From an uncultured Clostridia bacterium (GTDB taxonomy: Bacteria > Bacillota > Clostridia > Christensenellales > UBA1242), in contig CAMLUY010000030.1 of the NCBI GenBank assembly GCA_946487985.1, positions 1 to 9,628 on the forward strand: a stretch of DNA of 9,628 nt, in the 5' to 3' direction. The notes below the pieces were generated by a model. That model saw nothing but the letters and a program-made list of their open reading frames with translations. It ran no database searches and had not been told where the DNA came from. The position numbers were made by a program, and so were the translations under genes. Numbering within the stretch: position 1 is the stretch's first letter; every line of letters begins with the position of its first letter. Positions 1 through 6,023 of this stretch are shown piece by piece.

Positions 1-76
1 CCAATCATTTTTTTCTGACAACTTTTTTAATTTTATACATAACAAAAAGAAAAAGTAAGCACGAATTTACTCCAAC

Positions 77-106
77 AAAAAAAACGAATGTAGAAATTTA
101 CATTCG
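77..106 (-). terminator. Rho-independent terminator of the yqfC-yqfD-ybeY-era unit
   Basis: Read on the minus strand, an 8-bp perfect stem (CGAATGTA pairing with TACATTCG, plus positions 85-92 and 99-106, 6-nt loop) begins a few bases after the era stop codon and is followed by eight T residues (A run at plus 77-84). The stem is only moderately GC-rich, but the position and the T tract make this a convincing end of the transcription unit. Positions 1-76 beyond it are AT-rich and show no gene or convincing promoter. Confidence 0.88.
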
Positions 107-111
107 ATTTT

Positions 112-948
112 TTAATAGCCCAAGCTTTTTATTTTGTCAGGTCGGTCACGCCAATTCTTTTCCACTTTAACAAATAGTTTTAATACAACTTTTTTGCCAA
201 GCAGCTGTTGTGCGTATTTTCTGACCGTGCTGCCAATTTCTTTCAGCACGCTGCCGCCCTTGCCGATAATCATTCCTTTGTGGCGTTCAGCCTCACATAT
301 TATGTCAGCATCAATGCACACAGCTTTTTCATCTTCAAAAAATCTGATGATTTCAACTGCAATACCATGCGGGACTTCCTGGTGCAACATTTCAAGCGCC
401 TTCTCGCGTATTTCTTCTGCAATCAAAAACTTGATGCTTTTGTCAGTGTAAAAGTCAGGATCGTAAATATAGTGCGGGCTCTCGTACTCTGGCAGATGTT
501 CAAGAATCATTTTCAGCAGCTTGTCAAGATTTGTCTTTGCAAGCGCCGACACCTCAATATCGCAGTCAAAATTTTGACGTTTTGGCAGATCGCACTTTGT
601 CTTCACCACGATTTTTGGCTCTGGCAGATGTTCAATATACTCGATTTCCTCACCGTCAGGACTTTTGCTGCCATCAACAAGATATATGATAAGGTCAACG
701 CCTGCGATAGCCGAACGCACATTTTTCATCATGGTTCTGTCAAGCGCGTTTTTACTGTGATGAACGCCTGGCGTGTCAACAAGTACCACTTGAAAATCCT
801 CACCATTGACAATGCCCAAAATATTTTCACGTGTGGTTTGCGGCTTTGATGATGTGATGGCTACTTTTTCGCCAACAAGCGCATTCACAAGGCTGCTTTT
901 CCCTGCGTTGGGTCTGCCAATAAGGGCGACAAAACCAGCTTTGAACAT
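112..948 (-). CDS. era: GTPase Era (ribosome assembly)
   Basis: Era is a membrane-associated GTPase that binds the 3' end of 16S rRNA through a C-terminal KH domain and is needed for 30S maturation. Visible: G1/P-loop GRPNAGKS (residues 11-18), switch region with PQTTR (36-40), G3 DTPG (58-61), a G4 that reads TKCD (117-120) instead of the usual NKxD, G5-like SAL (134-136), and a KH domain centred on GKGG (229-232), ending in a typical WRDRP tail. At 278 residues it is about 20 shorter than most Era proteins; the loss maps between G4 and G5. The ATG overlaps the ybeY stop by one base (TAATG), implying translational coupling, and both products act in 16S rRNA 3'-end processing. Identity is essentially certain; the consequence of the G4 change is inference. 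Confidence 0.97.
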   Translation of the reverse strand: MFKAGFVALIGRPNAGKSSLVNALVGEKVAITSSKPQTTRENILGIVNGEDFQVVLVDTPGVHHSKNALDRTMMKNVRSAIAGVDLIIYLVDGSKSPDGEEIEYIEHLPEPKIVVKTKCDLPKRQNFDCDIEVSALAKTNLDKLLKMILEHLPEYESPHYIYDPDFYTDKSIKFLIAEEIREKALEMLHQEVPHGIAVEIIRFFEDEKAVCIDADIICEAERHKGMIIGKGGSVLKEIGSTVRKYAQQLLGKKVVLKLFVKVEKNWRDRPDKIKSLGY

Positions 949-1427
949 TACTCGCCCTCCCTTTTGATGTCGAGGTCTGATAATATTTTTTCAGCCGTAG
1001 ACATCATCACCTTTTCGTCGTCTGCGTCAATGTGGTCAAAGCCGAGCACATGCAACAGTCCATGCAAGGCCAGGAAGGCAATTTCGCGGCGAAGGCTGTG
1101 CCCATATTCTTTTGCCTGACGTTTTGCGATTTTTTTGCAAATGACCACGTCGCCTATGTAAAGCCAGCCATCAGGAGCGATCTCCTGTTTGAAATCGGCA
1201 AGCTTTTGCGGATATTTTATGTTCAGCATTGGAAAAGAAAGCACATCGGTGGCTTTATCAACATTGCGGTATTGCTGATTGAGTTGTTTTATCCTTTTTT
1301 GCGAAACAATTGATACCGTAATTGTCACGTCAAGTGCACGATTGCCGGTGTCATTCATCGCCTTATCGTAAATTTTCGCTATCAATTTCCTGTTGCAATG
1401 TCCAACATTTTCAAAGTTGATCCTCAT
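948..1427 (-). CDS. ybeY: Endoribonuclease YbeY (rRNA maturation factor)
   Basis: YbeY is a single-domain metal-dependent RNase involved in 16S rRNA 3'-end maturation and ribosome quality control. The signature HGLLHVLGFDH lies at residues 122-132, giving the three zinc-ligand histidines H122, H126 and H132; the family region TDVLSFP is at 60-66. The open frame extends to a TTG at 1439, but I place the start at the ATG at 1427: it has GGAGG five bases upstream and gives the usual family length of 159 residues. The first 17 bases overlap the end of yqfD, and the ribosome-binding site lies inside yqfD codons for FGG. The stop overlaps the era start. In Bacillus phoH and yqfF lie between yqfD and ybeY; here they are absent. 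Confidence 0.96.
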   Translation of the reverse strand: MRINFENVGHCNRKLIAKIYDKAMNDTGNRALDVTITVSIVSQKRIKQLNQQYRNVDKATDVLSFPMLNIKYPQKLADFKQEIAPDGWLYIGDVVICKKIAKRQAKEYGHSLRREIAFLALHGLLHVLGFDHIDADDEKVMMSTAEKILSDLDIKREGE

Positions 1428-2550
1428 TTGTTCCTCCAAAATTCATGCTTGCAGTAATGACATATTTGACTATGTGGCAACCGCCAGTTGAACTGCACGA
1501 ATATCTTTCGTCTTCTATTATGGCATTTTTATCCAAAAAAATCAAGGCATTTTTGCGAGCTTGCTCAATTACTTGGTCCTTGACGTTTTCAAAATCCTCT
1601 TGTATTTCAACCGTGTTTGTTTCATAGCAGTCCGTCACCTTCAAATATAGTGGAAGCAGGTTGTTTTTTGTCAAAAGCCTTGTTCGAGTTGTGCTCTCAT
1701 AATTTTTGAAAGGCAGGTCGCTGTTGTTTTGATAAAGCACAAGGCTGCCAAGCAGCACCTCGGTAGTCGAAACCTTTTTGCCTGTTCTGACGTTTTCAAT
1801 GCGATAGTCATAGTGCGCCGCTTCACCTGTCAGCCAGACATTCGCCTTAATATCGGCCTGAGGCTTTACAGCACGCATATTGCCTTCGACATCAATAATA
1901 TATGGCTCAACCAATACATCGCCTTTTTGCACAATATCCCCTTCATTGACAAGCAAAGTACCTTGAATGAGGTTGATTTCTGTGATTTGGCAGTCATATT
2001 CAGAAATGATTGGATTGTACTGGCCTTCCATCTCTTCGGGCAAGACCGCTTCGTTGAGATTGACGATCAGGCTTTGCCCAACGATTGCTGCACTGACCGA
2101 ACTGACATAGTCAAAGTTGTTTCGTATCAAGATTTCAAGATTTTCAAGGTCAATCTTGCTTTTGAAATTGCTTGTCATGTTTTCCTTGACAAAGGCTTGG
2201 ACTTGTTCACGGTTGTCGGCAGAGCTGCCCCAAACCTCAACCCGCCAAACGAAACTATATTGAAGGCAGTAAAACAGCAGCACAATAACTATACCGGCGA
2301 TAACACCATATCGATACAAAAGTTTTTTTATCTTTGACAATATTCCGTGATGTGAAAGTGAAAGTACTTCAAGGCCTTGGCTTTCAAGCAGCTTTTTTGT
2401 GTGGCGCGCATGCCTTGGCTCGACCTCAAATTGGCAAAGGTCTTGCTCTTGCCGTGAATATTGATATATTTTTACCTCTTTTGAAAGCTCATTGAGTGCA
2501 CGTTCTTGATTGAGCCCCTTAACTGTAAGCCGCGTTCTGTTTTTAAACAT
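1411..2550 (-). CDS. yqfD: Sporulation protein YqfD
   Basis: This is recognised as the YqfD family, membrane proteins of endospore formers whose biochemical role is unknown. The 379-residue product has a cytoplasmic N-terminal region of about 80 residues, one hydrophobic segment at roughly 82-104, and a long extracytoplasmic C-terminal part. That part holds the family-typical pattern of an early FxWRVEVWG-like strand after the membrane segment, a mid-region EGDIVQKGDVLV (203-214) resembling a biotinyl/lipoyl-like hairpin, and a C-terminal stretch of alternating helix and strand. The start is the ATG at 2550, overlapping the yqfC stop by one base (TGATG), with GTGGAG upstream; a TTG three bases earlier is less likely. 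Family members are reported as mother-cell sporulation genes in Bacillus; that this one is sporulation-controlled is inference. Confidence 0.92.
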   Translation of the reverse strand: MFKNRTRLTVKGLNQERALNELSKEVKIYQYSRQEQDLCQFEVEPRHARHTKKLLESQGLEVLSLSHHGILSKIKKLLYRYGVIAGIVIVLLFYCLQYSFVWRVEVWGSSADNREQVQAFVKENMTSNFKSKIDLENLEILIRNNFDYVSSVSAAIVGQSLIVNLNEAVLPEEMEGQYNPIISEYDCQITEINLIQGTLLVNEGDIVQKGDVLVEPYIIDVEGNMRAVKPQADIKANVWLTGEAAHYDYRIENVRTGKKVSTTEVLLGSLVLYQNNSDLPFKNYESTTRTRLLTKNNLLPLYLKVTDCYETNTVEIQEDFENVKDQVIEQARKNALIFLDKNAIIEDERYSCSSTGGCHIVKYVITASMNFGGTNEDQL

Positions 2551-2813
2551 CAAAATATCTCCACTTTATCAATTTTACCTTGCAAAAGTAAGGTGTTTTC
2601 TGTCAGCTCACTGAGCACAAGGTCTTTGCCTTCAACAACCGCTCTCCCCTTTTTCAGTTTGAACGCTACGCTGGTTTGTGTTATCACGGTAATGCCGCAA
2701 TGACCTTCGGCATAAAGCAGCCGACCTGACATGTTGACTATGTTATATTCGCAAAAAAGATTGCTGTCAACCTTGCCTAAACGACCTTTCAACTCGTTAA
2801 AAAAATTAAACAT
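2550..2813 (-). CDS. yqfC: Sporulation protein YqfC family
   Basis: A small protein of 87 residues in the YqfC family (YabP/YqfC-like fold of repeated beta strands), whose genes precede yqfD in many spore formers. The sequence is strand-rich with the family-like NMSGRLLYAEGHCGI segment (about 27-41) and a KGRAVVEGKDL segment near 55-65. I start it at the ATG at 2813 because a strong GGGGGAGGGG ribosome-binding site lies just upstream and the resulting length fits the family; the frame is open up to 2891, but that part runs back through the terminator hairpin. It overlaps yqfD by one base. A molecular function is not known for the family. Confidence 0.9.
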   Translation of the reverse strand: MFNFFNELKGRLGKVDSNLFCEYNIVNMSGRLLYAEGHCGITVITQTSVAFKLKKGRAVVEGKDLVLSELTENTLLLQGKIDKVEIF

Positions 2814-2833
2814 AGCCCCTCCCCCTGTGCAAT

Positions 2834-2869
2834 AAAAAACGCCACTCACGATAGTATATGAGCTGGCGT
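2834..2869 (-). terminator. Terminator of the floA unit, just upstream of yqfC
   Basis: On the minus strand a six-base stem ACGCCA/TGGCGT (plus 2839-2844 with 2864-2869) continues into CTCA/TGAG (2845-2848 with 2859-2862) past a one-base bulge, with a 10-nt loop and a T run following (A run at plus 2834-2839). It lies about 100 bases after the stop of the 199-codon gene and directly before the yqfC ribosome-binding site, leaving no room for a promoter after the hairpin. It therefore either attenuates read-through into yqfC or is bypassed by a promoter lying in it. Confidence 0.8.
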
Positions 2870-2881
2870 CTTTAAATATAT
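2853..2881 (-). promoter_or_regulatory. Candidate sigma-E-like promoter for yqfC-yqfD inside the terminator
   Basis: On the minus strand ATATATT (plus 2875-2881) is followed after 14 bases by CATATACT (plus 2853-2860). From memory of the Bacillus sigma-E consensus (about ATATT, 13-15 bases, CATACAnT) the -10 matches at all but one fixed position and the spacing fits. Transcription would begin near plus 2846, within the second arm of the terminator, so the new RNA could not form the hairpin. The context (sporulation genes next) supports it, but AT-rich DNA gives chance matches. Confidence 0.45.
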
Positions 2882-2904
2882 TTTTTGTCAACTGATTTTA
2901 TCAA
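2875..2904 (-). promoter_or_regulatory. Candidate sigma-A promoter upstream of yqfC
   Basis: On the minus strand TTGATA (plus 2899-2904) and TATATT (plus 2875-2880) are 18 bases apart, each one mismatch from the housekeeping consensus. The predicted start, near plus 2868, falls at the first arm of the terminator hairpin. Such a promoter could supply vegetative expression of ybeY and era, which a sporulation promoter would not. It overlaps the sigma-E-like candidate, and I cannot decide between them from sequence. Confidence 0.4.
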
Positions 2905-2964
2905 GTAAATTTGATGTTTTTTGTGTAAAAACTATGCTTTCCTGTTGAGTTTATTGTATAGATT

Positions 2965-3564
2965 TTAATCATCTGTCCTGTTGAAAAGCCCGCTGAGCAA
3001 AACTGCCTTTACGTCAGGCGGAAGGTCTTTCAGCTTTGAAAGAATGTCTTTATTGAGTATTCGGCGCGAGTATGCGTGCTCATCAAGAAATTCCTCAAAA
3101 TCATCACGGCGTACCTGCGCGCTGCCCATCTGTTGTCTCGACAGCATATCCTTTTTGTGCTGGGCTTTGGCATATGCTGGGCTGACCTTTGGGCTTTCAA
3201 AGTCAGGAATGTTGCCAGTGTATGGTTCAATGACTGGTCCTTTCTTCTCAGTTTGAGCGGTTTGCGTTTGTGAGGACTGTGTTTGCGAAACGCCGCCTTG
3301 CGCTGCTTGCGATTGAGCGGTTTGCATTTGTGCGGCTGCGATAGTTTCTGTTTTATCTTCTGCCTGCTCTGGCAAATCTGGCGAAAGTATTATTGATGGA
3401 TCACGGTCATTGAAATGGTCGCTTTCATTTTTGTATTTGGTGATGTTTTCTTGCAAACTTTTTGCGCTTTTACTGTTCGAAACGCATGTCACAACTATGG
3501 CCAAAATCAAAAGTGCAAGCAGCCCGCCACCTACGCCAATGCAAATTAGTATGGTTGTGCTCAT
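2965..3564 (-). CDS. Unrecognised single-pass membrane protein encoded with FloA
   Basis: I do not recognise a family. The 199-residue product starts with a hydrophobic helix (about residues 5-28, rich in G, L, I, V) with no clear cleavage site, so it is probably a membrane anchor. A charged stretch follows, then a low-complexity linker rich in Gln, Ala, Ser and Thr (about 72-106), then a compact, charged, likely helical C-terminal domain (about 120-199) containing DDFEEFLDEHAYSRRIL and ending LLSGLFNRTDD. Its ATG overlaps the floA stop (TGATG) and a GGAGGAG site lies in the end of floA, so the two are translationally coupled. It occupies the position of yqfB in the Bacillus cluster but is not visibly a NfeD protein. 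Inference: a FloA partner at the membrane. Confidence 0.85.
   Translation of the reverse strand: MSTTILICIGVGGGLLALLILAIVVTCVSNSKSAKSLQENITKYKNESDHFNDRDPSIILSPDLPEQAEDKTETIAAAQMQTAQSQAAQGGVSQTQSSQTQTAQTEKKGPVIEPYTGNIPDFESPKVSPAYAKAQHKKDMLSRQQMGSAQVRRDDFEEFLDEHAYSRRILNKDILSKLKDLPPDVKAVLLSGLFNRTDD
3253..3332 (-). repeat. 20-bp direct repeat within the Gln-rich linker
   Basis: Plus 3253-3272 and 3313-3332 are the same 20-base sequence with one mismatch (G against A at the fourteenth base), offset by exactly 60 bases. The offset is in frame, so each copy encodes a QTAQ-containing segment of the linker. This looks like internal duplication and drift in a flexible spacer rather than a regulatory repeat. 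Confidence 0.7.
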
Positions 3565-4586
3565 CAGTAGAGGTCTCCTCCATCATCGAACGCCTTTTTG
3601 TTGTCGTTGATTATTGCGCGGCGAAGCGCTGTATCAGCCTGCAAATTCATCAATTTGTAATAGTCCATAATTGAGAACCTGCCTTCCTTTATCGCCTGCG
3701 AAATTGCCTGCGGCACTTCGGCTTCGGCCTGCAATACCGCCGATTTCATCTCTTCGGTCTTTGTGCGCATTTGAAGCTCGCGAATTTCCTCCGCGCTTTT
3801 TCGGCGCTCGGCTTCAATTTGTGCGTATAGTTTTTCCTTTTCCACCGATTTTATCTCGTTTTCAGCGTTGATGTCGCGGCCTATGTCTACCGACACGATG
3901 TTGATGTCAAATATGTCAAAGCGAGAATTTTTTGTCAGAACATGAAAGTCGATATTGTAAAGCAGGCTCTTGTTCGGCTCGTGAAGTATGTTTCGATAGT
4001 CTTTTGCTCGCGATATGTTTTCAAGCAGCCATGCCGTAATATTGCTTATCATATCATCGATACCGCTGCCTTCAAGGTACTTGTGCAAATTGGCTTTGAC
4101 TGAAATCTCTGCCATAACCACCAATTCCACATTATTCTGTGTAAAACCTTTGATATTCTCAACCTTAACTACCCTTGTTGAAATAGCATTTTGTACAACC
4201 GAAAGCACGTCCTTTGAAGCAATTTCTAGTGCGCTTATCCGTTGAAAATCAATTTTTGTGCCTGACTTGTTCGCAAGATTGTACGCCTTGACCACATTGA
4301 CTGGGTTGCCGCCAGCAAGCACGATTGATTCAATTTCTGGCAGTTTGATGTCTATCTTGGACTTCTTTGCCATGATGTATGCGCTTGCAATGGTCTTTAC
4401 GTCAAGCTTTCTGCTTTTCAAGGAAATAAGTTTGTATGATGGTATGTAGCAGCCTGCGAAAATCACAGTCAGATATGTCTTCATTGGTATGCAGCACAGA
4501 TAGACAAGTATTGCCAAACCAATCGCTCCAAAAACTGATACAAGCACAATTTCGGTTGTGCCGAAAGATAGTAATGTTGATGTCAT
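3564..4586 (-). CDS. floA: Flotillin-like protein FloA (UPF0365/YqfA family)
   Basis: FloA is a bacterial flotillin that forms oligomeric assemblies in functional membrane microdomains and affects membrane fluidity and secretion. Visible: a hydrophobic N-terminal region (about 12-48, with a hairpin-like break at CCIPMK), an SPFH-type domain (about 55-235, with LAGGNPVNVVKA and the VSVDIGRDINAENEI segment), a charged helical stretch (about 240-290) and the highly conserved C-terminal block AEAEVPQAISQAIKEGRFS with MDYYKLMNLQADTALRRAI. At 340 residues it has the usual length. The ATG has AGGGGG about eight bases upstream, and the next gene overlaps the stop. In Bacillus an NfeD gene (yqeZ) precedes floA; here a DNA glycosylase gene is upstream and no NfeD is present in the window. 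Confidence 0.95.
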   Translation of the reverse strand: MTSTLLSFGTTEIVLVSVFGAIGLAILVYLCCIPMKTYLTVIFAGCYIPSYKLISLKSRKLDVKTIASAYIMAKKSKIDIKLPEIESIVLAGGNPVNVVKAYNLANKSGTKIDFQRISALEIASKDVLSVVQNAISTRVVKVENIKGFTQNNVELVVMAEISVKANLHKYLEGSGIDDMISNITAWLLENISRAKDYRNILHEPNKSLLYNIDFHVLTKNSRFDIFDINIVSVDIGRDINAENEIKSVEKEKLYAQIEAERRKSAEEIRELQMRTKTEEMKSAVLQAEAEVPQAISQAIKEGRFSIMDYYKLMNLQADTALRRAIINDNKKAFDDGGDLY

Positions 4587-4679
4587 GAGTCGAGCCCCCT
4601 ATGAAAGTATTTCAAATGCAAGAAGAGCGCGTTTTCTGCGAAAAATCTTCCTGCCAAAGTCTTTTATTTTGACACCAAT

Positions 4680-4708
4680 ATTATACCATATTTGGGCTGC
4701 TGTGTAAA
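4680..4708 (-). promoter_or_regulatory. Sigma-A-type promoter of floA
   Basis: On the minus strand TTTACA (plus 4703-4708) is separated by 17 bases from a perfect TATAAT (plus 4680-4685). The predicted start near 4673 gives an untranslated leader of about 87 bases. That leader contains a small TGAAA/TTTCA hairpin (4602-4614) just before the ribosome-binding site. I see no sigma-W-type sequence (TGAAAC with CGTA), which controls the Bacillus equivalent. Confidence 0.75.
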
Positions 4709-4730
4709 TACCCTTTTTGAATAAATAGCA

Positions 4731-4787
4731 AAAAAATAGCGCCTGTAAATCGGACAAAAAATTATTTTTTTGTCGCAATAAAGGCGT
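4731..4787 (-). terminator. Composite terminator after the DNA glycosylase gene
   Basis: On the minus strand the region after the glycosylase stop forms two nested inverted repeats. The outer is CGCCT/AGGCG (plus 4740-4744 with 4782-4786). The inner is a perfect 9-bp stem of GACAAAAAA with TTTTTTGTC (plus 4753-4761 and 4766-4774, loop 4 bases). A TATTTTTTT tract follows the outer arm (plus 4731-4738). It ends the glycosylase transcript before the floA promoter about 25 bases further on. Confidence 0.65.
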
Positions 4788-4814
4788 GCATGCAAAGGTC
4801 TTTTGAAAATCAAT

Positions 4815-5642
4815 TTATTCGCCCGACCGCTGATAGTAAAACAGATATTGCTGAGCAAATCCTGCAAGATTTCCAAAGGTTTCAACCAGATTACGTGATA
4901 TTTTTTCGCGATTTTCAAGGGGCGAAAAATATTGATTGTACATCTGGTTTATCCAGGTATCCACAGGAAAAACGTCTGACCTGTGATATGCAAAAAGCAG
5001 CACGCAATCTGCCACTTTCGGGCCAACACCAGAAAGGCTGATAAGATTTTTGCGAAGTGAAGGCGTGTCGAGCTTGCGCCAATCATCAAGAAGCTCTGGT
5101 GTAATTTGGCTGCAAACCTTTTCGAGGTAGGCTGCGCGATAGCCAGCCCCCATGCTTTTGAAAAATTCCAGATTGCAGCTTTGCAATTTTTCAAAGCTTG
5201 GGAAGGAATACACGCCATCACCAATTTCATCTCCAAGATTTTTTCTCAAATTGCCAAGTATCAGCTTTATGCGCTTGATATTGTTGTTTGCAGAAATAAT
5301 GAAAGAAATCAAGCATTCAAAAAGGTCTTGCTTTAATATGCGTATGCCATAGCCGAAATCCAGCGGCTTTTTCATGATTTCAAACTTGGAAAGATTGGAT
5401 TTTATTTGATTGTAATCTGTATCAAGGTCAAAATAGTCGACAAAGAATTCAACATGCTTTGTAACAATTTCCACACAGTCATCTTTTTCTGAAAGGATTG
5501 CGACCTTGTCCTGTGGGAAGACGATATAGTCATCTCCTCTTTTCTCAAAACAAAAAACCTGACCACATTCCAAGATGTGCTCAATGTTGAACTGCAATTT
5601 ATCATGAAAGACGATTCGACCTTTTTCTTTTGTGTAGTCCAT
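4815..5642 (-). CDS. ogg: 8-oxoguanine DNA glycosylase / AP lyase (OGG1-type HhH-GPD)
   Basis: A bifunctional base-excision repair enzyme that would remove 8-oxoguanine and nick the abasic site. The N-terminal domain (about 1-100) resembles the OGG_N region, followed by the HhH-GPD core with FIISANNNIKRI (near 114-125) and the helix-hairpin-helix SGVGPKVADC. Counting from the ATG at 5642, the catalytic lysine is K209 in that motif and the catalytic aspartate is D228 in PVDTW. Having both means lyase chemistry is expected, as in OGG1. The frame allows an ATG six bases earlier (5648), but GGAG lies only two bases from it and eight from the second ATG, so I prefer 5642 (275 residues). It has its own promoter and terminator. 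Databases often label this family DNA-3-methyladenine glycosylase 2; the lysine in the hairpin favours the OGG assignment. Confidence 0.92.
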   Translation of the reverse strand: MDYTKEKGRIVFHDKLQFNIEHILECGQVFCFEKRGDDYIVFPQDKVAILSEKDDCVEIVTKHVEFFVDYFDLDTDYNQIKSNLSKFEIMKKPLDFGYGIRILKQDLFECLISFIISANNNIKRIKLILGNLRKNLGDEIGDGVYSFPSFEKLQSCNLEFFKSMGAGYRAAYLEKVCSQITPELLDDWRKLDTPSLRKNLISLSGVGPKVADCVLLFAYHRSDVFPVDTWINQMYNQYFSPLENREKISRNLVETFGNLAGFAQQYLFYYQRSGE

Positions 5643-5662
5643 TGCCATTTCTCCTCTTTTTG

Positions 5663-5692
5663 ATTATAACACAAAATATTTTGTTATGGCAA
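5663..5692 (-). promoter_or_regulatory. Promoter of the DNA glycosylase gene with palindromic spacer
   Basis: On the minus strand TTGCCA (plus 5687-5692) and a perfect TATAAT (plus 5663-5668) are 18 bases apart, with the start codon only about 20 bases beyond the -10. The spacer holds a perfect 14-bp palindrome, ACAAAATATTTTGT, at 5671-5684, placed where a repressor could block polymerase. The promoter call is good; the operator idea is inference. Confidence 0.7.
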
Positions 5693-5702
5693 TGTTTCGC
5701 AT

Positions 5703-6023
5703 TTATTTTGTAGCATAAAAAAACACCGAAATACATTCGGTGATTTTTGATTCTGTAACTATTGAAACAATTTTTTTAGCATTGCTCTGGCCAAATTTTA
5801 CAACGCCATCGCAAAGTGCATAAAGTGTATAGTCTTTACCCATGCCAACGTTTTGACCAGGATAAATCTTTGTACCTTTTTGCCTTACAATTATAGAGCC
5901 GGCAGTTACCGCTTCGCCGCCATAGGCTTTGACGCCAAGACGTTTGCTTTGCGAGTCACGACCGTTTTTAGTTGAACCACCACCCTTTTTGTGAGCAAAA
6001 AGTTGAGCATTAAACTTAAACAT
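5703..6023 (-). CDS. rpmA: 50S ribosomal protein L27 with cleavable N-terminal extension
   Basis: L27 sits near the peptidyl-transferase centre and helps place tRNA. The product begins MFKFNAQLFA before HKKGGGSTKNGRDSQSKRLG, the Bacillota-type extension that Prp removes before the lysine-rich mature N-terminus. KGTKIYPGQNVGMG (49-62) is the family core. GGAGGT lies six bases from the ATG, and the start overlaps the prp stop by eight bases. At 106 residues it is longer than usual: the family match ends near residue 91 (VSIVTES), and about 15 extra C-terminal residues (ITECISVFFYATK) follow. Residues 94-103 are encoded by a terminator-like hairpin and its T tract. No obgE gene follows, unlike the order in many relatives. 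Confidence 0.95.
   Translation of the reverse strand: MFKFNAQLFAHKKGGGSTKNGRDSQSKRLGVKAYGGEAVTAGSIIVRQKGTKIYPGQNVGMGKDYTLYALCDGVVKFGQSNAKKIVSIVTESKITECISVFFYATK
5717..5742 (-). terminator. Intrinsic terminator overlapping the 3' end of rpmA
   Basis: On the minus strand a 7-bp stem CACCGAA/TTCGGTG (plus 5724-5730 with 5736-5742, 5-nt loop) is followed directly by seven T residues (plus 5717-5723). This is a canonical terminator shape, yet the rpmA stop codon is at 5703-5705, beyond the T tract. No other terminator lies between here and the next promoter. Confidence 0.75.

Noticed and set aside
1..76. Possible promoter or gene start downstream of era
   Set aside because: A TATAAA-like sequence occurs on the minus strand, but no -35 at normal spacing; the window ends too soon to judge.
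208..849. Plus-strand open frame of 213 codons opposite era
   Set aside because: It is antisense to a gene with full Era motifs, has no ribosome-binding site evident and an unstructured, Phe/Cys-rich product typical of a shadow frame.
1729..2337. Plus-strand open frame of 202 codons opposite yqfD
   Set aside because: It lies entirely within yqfD on the other strand, and the tight yqfC-yqfD-ybeY coupling supports the minus strand only.
2814..2891. N-terminal extension of yqfC from a TTG at 2891
   Set aside because: It would be read through the terminator hairpin, adds residues unlike the family, and the ATG at 2813 has a strong ribosome-binding site.
2886..2891. Perfect TTGACA on the minus strand before yqfC
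   Set aside because: The bases at a 16-18 spacing read CGCCAG-like, so there is no matching -10 element for this box.
4587..4679. Possible sigma-W promoter in the floA leader
   Set aside because: A TGAAAT sequence is present, but no CGTA follows at the right distance, and a good TTTACA-17-TATAAT promoter lies upstream.
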